Assembly: GCA_947497245.1 (NCBI GenBank)
Contig: CANMFO010000001.1
Coordinates: 434,001-498,000, forward strand
Length of the DNA stretch: 64,000 nucleotides
Source of the DNA: an uncultured Flavobacteriaceae bacterium
Lineage (GTDB): Bacteria > Bacteroidota > Bacteroidia > Flavobacteriales > Flavobacteriaceae
Direction: 5' to 3'
The position numbers and the translations under genes are program-made. The first letter of the stretch is position 1. Each line of letters begins with the position of its first letter. Below are positions 35,416-42,809 of the stretch, in pieces. A model generated the notes under the pieces. It searched no databases. It was not told the DNA's origin and worked only from the letters and a program-made list of their open reading frames with translations.

Positions 35416-36396
35416 ATGACAGACATAATACGATGGGGGATTTTGGGCCCCGGAAAGATAGCGCATAGCTTTGCCAAGGATTTGAGATTAGTGGATGACG
35501 GCATGCTCACCGCCGTCGCCTCAAGAAACCACGATAGGGCCAGGGCATTTGCGGCCGAGTACGGCGCGGAACATACATATGGGTCGTATACCGAACTTTT
35601 GGAGTCGGACAAGGTAGATGTGGTGTACATCGCAACACCGCATACGGGACATAAACAATGGGCCTTGACAGCTTTGGAACATGGCAAGCCCGTACTTTGC
35701 GAAAAACCTTTGGGCGTCAATCTGGCCGAGGTGCAAGAAATAATCAACGCGGCGCGCGACAATAAAGTGTTCTTGATGGAGGCACTATGGAGCCGCTTCA
35801 ACCCCTCCATCAAAAAAAGCAAAGAATGGGTCGATTCAGGAAAAATAGGCAAAGTGGGCTATCTACACGCCGATTTTGCCTTCTATGGCCTGGATCGGGA
35901 CGAGGGAGGAAGGTTGTTGAACCCCGATCTGGCCGGGGGAACGATATTGGATATCGGAATTTATCCGATATTCTTGGCCTATCTGGTACTGGGGAAACCG
36001 GATAAAATTTTAGCAAGCTCCCATTTTCACAAAACCGGAGCGGAAGTTCAGACCGCAATGATTTTCGATTATCCCAATGCACAGGCACTCCTGTACAGTG
36101 GATTAAGTGGTCGGTCGGAGATGAGGGCAGAGATTTCCGGTGATAGGGGTTCCATATGGCTTGATTCCAGATGGCATGAGGCGCAAGGCCTTTCCTTGGT
36201 CATCGACGGGGAAGAGGAGCGACACGAGCTGCCTACAAAAGGCAAGGGTTACACCTATGAAATAGCGGAAGTACACCGCTGTTTGAGGCAAGGTGAACTG
36301 CAGAGCGACCTATGGAGCCACCAAAACAGTTTGGATCTCATTTCTTTGATGGACGAGGTGCGAAGACAGGCGGGAGTCGTTTTCCCCTTTGAGTGA
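35416..36396 (+). CDS. Cytoplasmic Gfo/Idh/MocA oxidoreductase
   Basis: NAD(P)-dependent dehydrogenase (326 residues), most like the trans-1,2-dihydrobenzene-diol/glucose-6-type branch of the family. The Rossmann motif WGILGPGKIAHSFAKDL starts near residue 7, PHTGHKQWALTALEHGKPVL near 75, and the catalytic EKP in CEKPLGVNLAEVQE near 96. The C-terminal half contains GGTILDIGIYPIFLAY near 175. There is no signal peptide, unlike the Tat-exported member at 10472. Start at the ATG 35416, since the upstream in-frame TTG is part of the promoter. Substrate unknown. Confidence 0.9.
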   Translation: MTDIIRWGILGPGKIAHSFAKDLRLVDDGMLTAVASRNHDRARAFAAEYGAEHTYGSYTELLESDKVDVVYIATPHTGHKQWALTALEHGKPVLCEKPLGVNLAEVQEIINAARDNKVFLMEALWSRFNPSIKKSKEWVDSGKIGKVGYLHADFAFYGLDRDEGGRLLNPDLAGGTILDIGIYPIFLAYLVLGKPDKILASSHFHKTGAEVQTAMIFDYPNAQALLYSGLSGRSEMRAEISGDRGSIWLDSRWHEAQGLSLVIDGEEERHELPTKGKGYTYEIAEVHRCLRQGELQSDLWSHQNSLDLISLMDEVRRQAGVVFPFE

Positions 36397-36480
36397 TAAA
36401 GTTTGGAAAAGTACCTAAAGTTTCCTTGAAAATTTCCGATATTTGAGATTACCGCCAAACCAACTAAAACCAATTAGGAT

Positions 36481-36663
36481 ATGGGAATGAACAAAAATAC
36501 CGTACTGGCATGGGCCACCTTTATAATGATCGTAGTGGGCTGCGCGCTTATCGCGCTCGGTGCGTTTAGGTACGACGACGTGGCAGGATGGGGGTTCGCG
36601 GCAGTGGGGATAGGTTTTTTTGCCATTGCCTGGGTGTTCAATGCACTGAAGGGAAGGGTTTGA
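36481..36663 (+). CDS. CAL67264-type small membrane protein
   Basis: A 60-residue protein with two hydrophobic helices (LAWATFIMIVVGCALIALGA and the stretch ending FAAVGIGFFAIAWVFNAL) separated by a short polar turn. The start MGMNKNTVLAW and spacing match the CAL67264 family of small membrane proteins of Flavobacteria as I know it; their function is unknown. A near-consensus box (GATATTTG) lies about 40 bases upstream. It stands between the oxidoreductase and ettA, about 85 bases after the former. Confidence 0.75.
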   Translation: MGMNKNTVLAWATFIMIVVGCALIALGAFRYDDVAGWGFAAVGIGFFAIAWVFNALKGRV

Positions 36664-36694
36664 ACTTGGGAAAGCCATGGCGCACCCCGTCAGG

Positions 36695-36702
36695 TAATTT
36701 TG
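36695..36702 (+). promoter_or_regulatory. Possible ettA promoter with long leader
   Basis: Perfect TAATTTTG box, 172 bases before the ettA ATG. The intervening stretch has no gene, so it may be a regulatory leader. No -33 TTG at ideal distance. Confidence 0.3.
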
Positions 36703-36874
36703 GCCAACGGGCCTTGGAACCCGCGCACAACGTTGAACCCGGATTTCGCAGATCACCGCCAGGCCACTCCCTCCATAGTTGGACCCGTCCATACCAGCGG
36801 TTGTGCATTCATGACATACTACATGGTACGATAACCCAACAAGATCAAAATCCAATTAACATTATACCCGAACA

Positions 36875-38566
36875 ATGAGCGACGATAAGAAAGTCATTTT
36901 TTCCATGGCCGGGGTCACAAAGACCTTCAAGACCGCAAACACCCCAGTGCTTAAGAACATATACCTCAGTTTCTTTTACGGGGCCAAAATAGGCATCCTG
37001 GGCCTTAATGGATCTGGGAAGTCGACCTTGTTGAAAATCATAGCGGGGGTGGATAAGGACTATCAGGGCGATGTCGTCTTTTCTCCGGGCTATAAGGTGG
37101 GCTATCTGGAACAGGAGCCCCAACTTGACGAGAATAAGACCGTATTGGAAATTGTAAAGGAAGGGGTCGCCGAAACCGTGGCCATTTTGGACGAATACAA
37201 CAAGATCAATGATATGTTCGGTCTTCCGGAGGTCTATGAAGATGCCGATAGGATGCAGAAACTGATGGACCAGCAGGCCGATCTTCAGGATAAGATCGAT
37301 GCATCGAACGCTTGGGAACTCGATACCAAGCTCGAAATCGCGATGGACGCCCTTCGTACCCCGGAAGCGGATAAAAAAATCTCCGTTCTGTCCGGAGGGG
37401 AAAGAAGAAGGGTCGCACTATGCCGTCTTTTATTGCAAGAACCGGAAATTTTACTGTTGGATGAGCCGACCAACCATTTGGATGCCGAATCGGTACACTG
37501 GCTCGAGCACCATTTGGCCGGTTATAGGGGAACGGTCATAGCGGTGACCCATGACCGGTACTTTCTGGACAACGTGGCGGGGTGGATACTCGAACTCGAT
37601 AGGGGCGAAGGTATTCCGTGGAAGGGGAACTACTCCAGTTGGCTGGATCAAAAGGCCAAACGTCTGGCCCAAGAGAGTAAAACAGCTTCAAAACGACAGA
37701 AAACCTTGGAACGGGAGCTGGAATGGGTACGACAAGGCGCCAAGGGAAGGCAGACCAAACAGAAGGCCCGGCTTAAAAACTACGATAAGTTAATGAGTCA
37801 GGATCAAAAGCAACTTGATGAAAAATTGGAAATTTACATTCCAAACGGGCCCCGGTTGGGGACCCATGTCATCGAAACCAAAGGGGTGAGCAAGGCCTAT
37901 GGGGACAAATTGCTGTACGAGGACCTGAATTTTAAATTGCCCCAGGCGGGGATTGTTGGGATCATAGGTCCCAATGGGGCAGGAAAAACAACGATATTCA
38001 GGATGATCATGGAAGAAGAGACTCCGGACAATGGCTCTTTTGAAGTGGGCGATACCGCAAAAATTGCCTATGTGGACCAAAGTCATTCCAACATCGATCC
38101 CGAAAAGACCATTTGGCAGAATTTCAGCGATGGGCAGGAACTGGTCATGATGGGCGGGAGACAGGTAAATTCACGGGCCTACCTGAGCCGTTTCAATTTC
38201 TCCGGTAGCGAACAGAACAAAAAGGTGAGCATGCTTTCCGGTGGGGAGCGCAACCGCCTACATTTGGCAATGACCCTCAGGGAGGAGGGCAACGTACTCC
38301 TGCTCGATGAACCCACCAACGATCTGGATGTGAATACGTTACGGGCTTTGGAAGAGGGGTTGGAAAATTTTGCGGGCTGCGCCGTGGTCATCTCCCATGA
38401 TCGCTGGTTTTTGGATCGGATCTGTACCCACATACTTGCCTTTGAAGGGGATTCCCAAGTTTATTTCTTTGAAGGTTCCTTTTCGGATTACGAGGAGAAC
38501 AAAAAGAAACGTCTGGGCGGGGATATGATCCCAAAACGGATCAAGTACAAGAAGTTGATTCGATGA
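36875..38566 (+). CDS. ettA: Energy-dependent translational throttle protein EttA
   Basis: ABC-F ATPase that binds the ribosomal E site and gates the first steps of elongation according to energy state. The 563-residue protein has two ABC domains: Walker A GLNGSGKSTLLK near residue 45 with signature LSGGERRRVALCRLLL near 170 and Walker B ILLLDEPTNHLD; and GPNGAGKTTIFRM near 368 with LSGGERNRLHLAMTLR and LLLDEPTNDLD. The EttA-type linker (P-site tRNA-interaction motif, ~265-325, basic helices ending RQTKQKARLKNYDKLM) and arm fit EttA rather than Uup or resistance ABC-F proteins. No membrane segments. Confidence 0.96.
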   Translation: MSDDKKVIFSMAGVTKTFKTANTPVLKNIYLSFFYGAKIGILGLNGSGKSTLLKIIAGVDKDYQGDVVFSPGYKVGYLEQEPQLDENKTVLEIVKEGVAETVAILDEYNKINDMFGLPEVYEDADRMQKLMDQQADLQDKIDASNAWELDTKLEIAMDALRTPEADKKISVLSGGERRRVALCRLLLQEPEILLLDEPTNHLDAESVHWLEHHLAGYRGTVIAVTHDRYFLDNVAGWILELDRGEGIPWKGNYSSWLDQKAKRLAQESKTASKRQKTLERELEWVRQGAKGRQTKQKARLKNYDKLMSQDQKQLDEKLEIYIPNGPRLGTHVIETKGVSKAYGDKLLYEDLNFKLPQAGIVGIIGPNGAGKTTIFRMIMEEETPDNGSFEVGDTAKIAYVDQSHSNIDPEKTIWQNFSDGQELVMMGGRQVNSRAYLSRFNFSGSEQNKKVSMLSGGERNRLHLAMTLREEGNVLLLDEPTNDLDVNTLRALEEGLENFAGCAVVISHDRWFLDRICTHILAFEGDSQVYFFEGSFSDYEENKKKRLGGDMIPKRIKYKKLIR

Positions 38567-38603
38567 TGTACCAATTTAGATTTCCATAGCGGCATTCGGG
38601 CAA

Positions 38604-39398
38604 TTAGAAATCATCGTTCGGGTACCAATCCATTTGGATGACCTCAATATTGGGATTACCCGCATTTACCAAAGTCTTGAATTTGGATACATCGCTGACA
38701 TCCGGTCTACCCCTGTAATGATAAGGGTATACCTTCTTTGGTTTGAATTCCAGTACGGCATCCGCCGCGCTTGCCTCGGTCATGGTGTAGGGTAGGTTCA
38801 TACAAATGAAGGCCATATCGATATTTCGGAGCGCCCTCATTTCGGGAATATCCTCCGTATCTCCCGAAAAATAGAGCCTTTGTCCATCGATATCCAAAAC
38901 ATAGCCATTGCCACGGCCTTTGGTATGGAAATCTTTGGCCTCGTCCCTGAGATTGTACATGGGAACGGCCTCGACCCCGATACCGAACCGTTCCTTATGG
39001 TCCCCATTGTTCAGTACGTCCAGTTGGGGAGTAAATTCTGCCGGGATCTTATCGGCCACGGCCTGGGGCACCATAATTTTTGCTTTGGCCGTATGGAGCC
39101 CTTGTAAGGTTTCCAAATTGAAATGATCGCCATGTATATCCGTGATCAATATCAGATCGGGCGGTTTTTGTCCTTCAAAAGCCGCTGCCCCTCCCACGGG
39201 ATCTATATAAATGGTAATATCTCCCCATTCCAAAACGGCCGTTGCATGCTCGATCGGTACAACCTCAATCCCGGTTTGCACCGGTTTTTCCGTTTGGTTT
39301 TTAGCCGTCACATCAGCTTCCTTTTTTTGATTTTCCTTACATCCGGCCAGGAAGGCACAACCGAGTGCCAGGTACAGTACGTTTTTCATGATCATCAT
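38604..39398 (-). CDS. MBL-fold metallo-hydrolase lipoprotein
   Basis: Metallo-beta-lactamase-fold protein (264 residues), anchored in the periplasm or outer membrane as a lipoprotein: lipobox LAGC near residue 20. Metal-site motifs of the UlaG-like class appear: ITDIHGDHFN near 103 (HxHxDH variant), YFSGDTEDIPEM near 193 and YPYHYRGRPD near 237. The N-terminus offers three ATGs (39398, 39395, 39389) giving almost the same protein. The hydrolytic substrate is unknown. It converges with ettA and lies upstream-to-downstream of the GNAT gene on the minus strand. Confidence 0.9.
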   Translation of the reverse strand: MMIMKNVLYLALGCAFLAGCKENQKKEADVTAKNQTEKPVQTGIEVVPIEHATAVLEWGDITIYIDPVGGAAAFEGQKPPDLILITDIHGDHFNLETLQGLHTAKAKIMVPQAVADKIPAEFTPQLDVLNNGDHKERFGIGVEAVPMYNLRDEAKDFHTKGRGNGYVLDIDGQRLYFSGDTEDIPEMRALRNIDMAFICMNLPYTMTEASAADAVLEFKPKKVYPYHYRGRPDVSDVSKFKTLVNAGNPNIEVIQMDWYPNDDF

Positions 39399-39423
39399 TT
39401 TGGTATTACGTCACTTCTTCAAA

Positions 39424-39894
39424 TTAGTATTCCCTTAAAACCAGCTCCATTTTAATATCGCTTCGAGCGTAGGTCGGCTCTTTTTCCAGAACGACTTCCC
39501 TGAACCCGTACTTTCGATACACATGCAGGGCGGTATCCAATTTGGTGCTGGAATAGAGCACTACCTTGTCCCAATGCTTGTCTTTTGCCAAATCAATGGC
39601 AAACTGTACCATTTGTTGTCCAATTTTCAATCCTTGAAATTGGGGGTCTACAGCCATTTTTCCCAGTTCGAATACCTTGTCTCCCAATTTCATTAAGGAG
39701 AAACATCCTACAATATTTCCGTCGTATTGTGCAAAATAAATGTGACCGCCTTGATCGATTATCGATTTTTTGCAGTTTTCGAGCAATGCACTGTCCTTGG
39801 GTTCCACAAAAAAATATTTTTTGACCCATGCGAGGTTTAAATCCCTAAAACTGCCCGCATATTGGGGTTCGAAGGGAATTATCGTTACGGACAT
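39424..39894 (-). CDS. GNAT-family N-acetyltransferase
   Basis: A 156-residue acetyl-CoA-dependent transferase with the GNAT core: GNIVGCFSLMKLGDKVFELGKMAVDPQFQGLKIG (acetyl-CoA loop around residues 65-100, QFQGLKIGQQMVQFAI) and a closing AlaHis-type strand YRKYGFREVVLEKEPTYARSDIKMEL. The ATG at 39894 is taken; a frame extension up to 40047 exists but its 51 residues are low-complexity and hydrophobic-basic and unlike the family. It is adjacent to the MBL lipoprotein (25 bases) and may be co-transcribed. Substrate unknown. Confidence 0.88.
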   Translation of the reverse strand: MSVTIIPFEPQYAGSFRDLNLAWVKKYFFVEPKDSALLENCKKSIIDQGGHIYFAQYDGNIVGCFSLMKLGDKVFELGKMAVDPQFQGLKIGQQMVQFAIDLAKDKHWDKVVLYSSTKLDTALHVYRKYGFREVVLEKEPTYARSDIKMELVLREY

Positions 39895-40061
39895 AGCATT
39901 TCCATTAAAAATATATTCACTCATAAAGTTAAGGTATTCAGGGCTTTGGGCTGGGTATGAATTCAATTTTTTTAATCTAAAAAATCTAAAAAGAAAACCT
40001 AACCGTATATAGAGGGATACAAACAAACACTTTATTTTAAAAAGCAATTAATTTTTACATT

Positions 40062-40949
40062 ATGACTGAAACAAAGAATAACAACGGATTGAAAGTCTTG
40101 GCCGGTCTGTTGGGTGTGGTACTTTTGGGTACGATCATCTACACGGTAAGCCTTTATCAGGACAAAAAGAAGACGACCAATGCGCTTACTCAGGAAAAGC
40201 AGCTGGTAGTTGAGGATTTGAATAGCTTGAAATCTGAATACGACAAGGCTATTTTGGAGAGCAACGCCACGAACGAGGAGTTGGTATCCGCAAGGGACAA
40301 CATTGCCAAGTACATAGATTCTGTTAAAACCATGAAAGCTGACATTTCTTCACTTTCCCGTTACAGAAGGCAAGTTGGTGTGCTTAAAGCGGAAAGGGAA
40401 AAATTATTGAAGCAAGTGGATTCGTTGACACAGTCCAATACCTTGATCGCCATGCAGCGTGACAGTACCTATGTTGAATTGGAAAAGCAAACCGTCTTCA
40501 ACGATTCATTGGTTGTACAGAACACCCAATTGGCCGATGTGGTCGAAAAAGGATCGGCCCTTAACATCGCCACCTTTACAGTTGATGCCGTAAAAGAAAG
40601 AAAGAGCGGTAAACTGGTCTCTACCTCCAGGGCCAACAGGACCGACAAATTCAAAATCTGCTTTACCGTAGCGGGCAATACCATCGCCCAGGCCGGGGAT
40701 AGGGAATTTTTCCTTGAGGTTTTGGACCCACAGGGCAACATTTTGGGAGAGAGCTTTTCCAAAACCAATGATTCCGGGGCATCCGTGACCTACAGCAAGG
40801 GTACGAACTTCTACTACGAGAACAACGCGTTGGACGTTTGCGATTATATCAATAAGCCCGCCGGGGATTTCCAAAAAGGAAACTACATGGTGAACGTATA
40901 TGATGACAAATTGAAATTATTGGGAACTTCCAAGTTCGCTCTTAAGTAA
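40062..40949 (+). CDS. Single-pass coiled-coil membrane protein
   Basis: A 295-residue protein: short N-terminus, one transmembrane helix (VLAGLLGVVLLGTIIYTVSL, ~11-30), a long coiled coil (~35-160, repeated KSEYDKAILESNATNEELVS-type heptads), and a C-terminal beta-rich domain (~165-295, FTVDAVKERKSGKLVSTSRA to MVNVYDDKLKLLGTSKFALK). Probably anchored in the inner membrane with a periplasmic domain. Similar proteins are common in Flavobacteria and sometimes mislabelled SMC-like; function unknown. Followed by a bidirectional terminator shared with fumC. Confidence 0.85.
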   Translation: MTETKNNNGLKVLAGLLGVVLLGTIIYTVSLYQDKKKTTNALTQEKQLVVEDLNSLKSEYDKAILESNATNEELVSARDNIAKYIDSVKTMKADISSLSRYRRQVGVLKAEREKLLKQVDSLTQSNTLIAMQRDSTYVELEKQTVFNDSLVVQNTQLADVVEKGSALNIATFTVDAVKERKSGKLVSTSRANRTDKFKICFTVAGNTIAQAGDREFFLEVLDPQGNILGESFSKTNDSGASVTYSKGTNFYYENNALDVCDYINKPAGDFQKGNYMVNVYDDKLKLLGTSKFALK

Positions 40950-40970
40950 GAAAACACTATCCATTATATA

Positions 40971-41008
40971 AAAAGGGTCAGTCCGGTAAGGGCTGCCCTT
41001 TTTTTTGT
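40971..41008. terminator. Bidirectional terminator between coiled-coil gene and fumC
   Basis: AAAAGGGTCAGTCC pairs with GGGCTGCCCTTTT (one bulged T), loop GGTAA, followed by eight Ts on the plus strand and T-rich sequence on the minus strand. Confidence 0.8.
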
Positions 41009-41032
41009 TCCCGATGTCGTCCAGTATTTGAG

Positions 41033-42430
41033 CTATTGTAACGAGCCTACCATATCTTCGGGCCGTACCCAGGCATCGTATTCCTCCGCCGTGACATAGC
41101 CCAGCCTAATGGCCTCTTCCTTGAGGGTAGTCCCATTTTTATGGGCGGTATTGGCGATCTCCGCGGCCTTGTAATATCCGATTTTGGTGTTCAGGGCAGT
41201 AACCAGCATCAGCGAATTGTTGAGCAGCTGTTGGATAACTTCGTGGTTCGGCTCGATGCCCGAGGCGCAGTTTATATCGAAACTGACACAGGCATCCCCC
41301 AATAGTTGGGAGGATTGCAAAATGTTGGCGGCCATCATGGGTTTGAATACATTCAACTCGTAATGCCCCTGGGCCCCTCCGACGGTTATGGCCACATCGT
41401 TGCCCATGACCTGGGCGCAGACCATGGTCAACGCCTCGCATTGGGTCGGGTTTACCTTACCGGGCATGATGGAACTTCCCGGCTCATTTGCCGGAATGGT
41501 GATTTCGCCTATTCCCGATCGGGGACCCGAGGCCATCATGCGGATATCATTGGCAATCTTGTTCAGTGATACCGCCAATTGCTTCAATGCCCCGTGGCTC
41601 TCTACGATGGCGTCATGCGCCGCCAATGCTTCAAACTTGTTCGCCGCGGTCTTGAACGGAAGTCCGGTAAAGTCCGAGATGTATTTGGCTACCAGAACAT
41701 CATAGCCTTTTGGCGTATTGAGTCCCGTGCCCACAGCGGTCCCGCCCAGGGCCAACTCGCCCAAGTGTTCCAGGGTATTTTTCAAGGCATTCAGGCCATG
41801 GTCCAATTGGGAGACATAACCCGAAAACTCTTGGCCCAAGGTGAGCGGGGTGGCATCCATAAGATGGGTTCGGCCTATTTTCACCACCTTTTCAAAGTCC
41901 GATGCCTTTTTGTTCAGCGTATCGCGAAGTTGCCCAACACCTGGAATCGTATTTTCGATGATTTTCTTATAGGCGGCGATGTGCATTCCCGTAGGGAAGG
42001 TATCGTTGGAGGATTGTGACTTGTTCACGTCATCATTCGGTTGTATCGTCTTTTCGCCTTCCCCGATTTTTTTTCTGGCCAACTCATGGGCCCGATTGGC
42101 GATGACCTCGTTGACGTTCATATTGCTCTGGGTCCCGGAACCTGTCTGCCAGATCACCAGGGGAAACTGATCGTCGAGCTTTCCGGCCAAAATCTCATCA
42201 CAGACCGCAGAGATCAAACCCCTTTTATCCTCGGAAAGGACGCCCAGATCGCAATTGGCATGTGCGGCCGCTTTTTTCAGATAGGCGAACCCGTATACGA
42301 TATCCAAGGGCATGGAGGCCGATGGCCCTATTTTGAAGTTGTTTCGCGATCGTTCGGTCTGCGCCCCCCAATATTTATCCGCTGGGACCTTTACGGTTCC
42401 CATTGTGTCTTTTTCCGTTCTAAAGCTCAT
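41033..42430 (-). CDS. fumC: Fumarate hydratase class II
   Basis: Iron-independent fumarase of the TCA cycle (fumarate to L-malate), a homotetramer of 465-residue chains. Diagnostic segments: [19 protein letters not shown] near residue 100, [19 protein letters not shown] near 185 and the superfamily signature [15 protein letters not shown] near 318. The start is the ATG at 42430 ([22 protein letters not shown]), matching the family; further upstream codons in the same frame are not conserved-looking. A perfect -7 box lies 23 bases upstream. Confidence 0.97.
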   Translation of the reverse strand: MSFRTEKDTMGTVKVPADKYWGAQTERSRNNFKIGPSASMPLDIVYGFAYLKKAAAHANCDLGVLSEDKRGLISAVCDEILAGKLDDQFPLVIWQTGSGTQSNMNVNEVIANRAHELARKKIGEGEKTIQPNDDVNKSQSSNDTFPTGMHIAAYKKIIENTIPGVGQLRDTLNKKASDFEKVVKIGRTHLMDATPLTLGQEFSGYVSQLDHGLNALKNTLEHLGELALGGTAVGTGLNTPKGYDVLVAKYISDFTGLPFKTAANKFEALAAHDAIVESHGALKQLAVSLNKIANDIRMMASGPRSGIGEITIPANEPGSSIMPGKVNPTQCEALTMVCAQVMGNDVAITVGGAQGHYELNVFKPMMAANILQSSQLLGDACVSFDINCASGIEPNHEVIQQLLNNSLMLVTALNTKIGYYKAAEIANTAHKNGTTLKEEAIRLGYVTAEEYDAWVRPEDMVGSLQ

Positions 42431-42453
42431 GATATACAATTTATTTAAGATTA

Positions 42454-42461
42454 CAAAGGTA
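42454..42461 (-). promoter_or_regulatory. -7 box for fumC
   Basis: Minus-strand TACCTTTG, a perfect TAnnTTTG, 23 bases before the fumC ATG. No clear -33 TTG. Confidence 0.5.
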
Positions 42462-42530
42462 GGGGTTTGGCAGATTATTTTCAGGGAAGCCCCCCTGAAA
42501 ATTGGCCAAGGTATTTTTTTTGGAATTTGA

Positions 42531-42563
42531 TTTGTAGGTTTGCCCAATTTCAAAGTATCTTTG
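42531..42563 (+). promoter_or_regulatory. Promoter for 57-residue membrane protein
   Basis: TTTG (42531-42534), 21-base spacer, perfect TATCTTTG (42556-42563), ATG 20 bases later. Confidence 0.6.
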
Positions 42564-42583
42564 CTACAACAAATTAGACCAGG

Positions 42584-42757
42584 ATGTTTGACTTTGACCA
42601 ATATTTAGGATTTCTAGCCTTTTTGACCATACTGACCATTGGGTTTTGGCTGATGGTTTTTTTGCTGACCTTTGTAGTGCCCTATTGGTTGTTCGGCAAT
42701 CTCATGGAATTTTATAAGGAAAGACGTAAGGCCAAAGCGGCCAAGCAGGACGCATAA
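42584..42757 (+). CDS. 57-residue single-helix membrane protein
   Basis: A short gene with ATG at 42584 and TAA at 42755-42757. The product starts [20 protein letters not shown], has a long hydrophobic stretch from about residue 9 to 37 broken by VPYWLFG, and ends in a basic tail ([13 protein letters not shown]). It has its own consensus promoter and an intrinsic terminator, with GGA close before the ATG, so it is a complete small transcription unit. Likely an inner-membrane protein with a cytoplasmic basic tail. I do not recognise a family. Confidence 0.7.
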   Translation: MFDFDQYLGFLAFLTILTIGFWLMVFLLTFVVPYWLFGNLMEFYKERRKAKAAKQDA

Positions 42758-42764
42758 GAAACAG

Positions 42765-42789
42765 AAAGGAGCCATTTGGCTCCTTTTTT
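42765..42789 (+). terminator. Terminator of the small membrane gene
   Basis: AAAGGAGCC and GGCTCCTTT flank an ATTT loop and lead into a T-run. Confidence 0.85.
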
Positions 42790-42809
42790 GTTTTACGGTC
42801 CCGTTTTTC

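Noticed and set aside
36415-36855. A 146-codon minus-strand frame opposite the CAL67264-type gene
   Set aside because: Cys/His-rich and without family features; the plus-strand gene explains the region.
42431-42601. An upstream extension of fumC by 57 residues
   Set aside because: The family start ([11 protein letters not shown]) fits the ATG at 42430, the promoter box lies in between, and the upstream residues lack family character.
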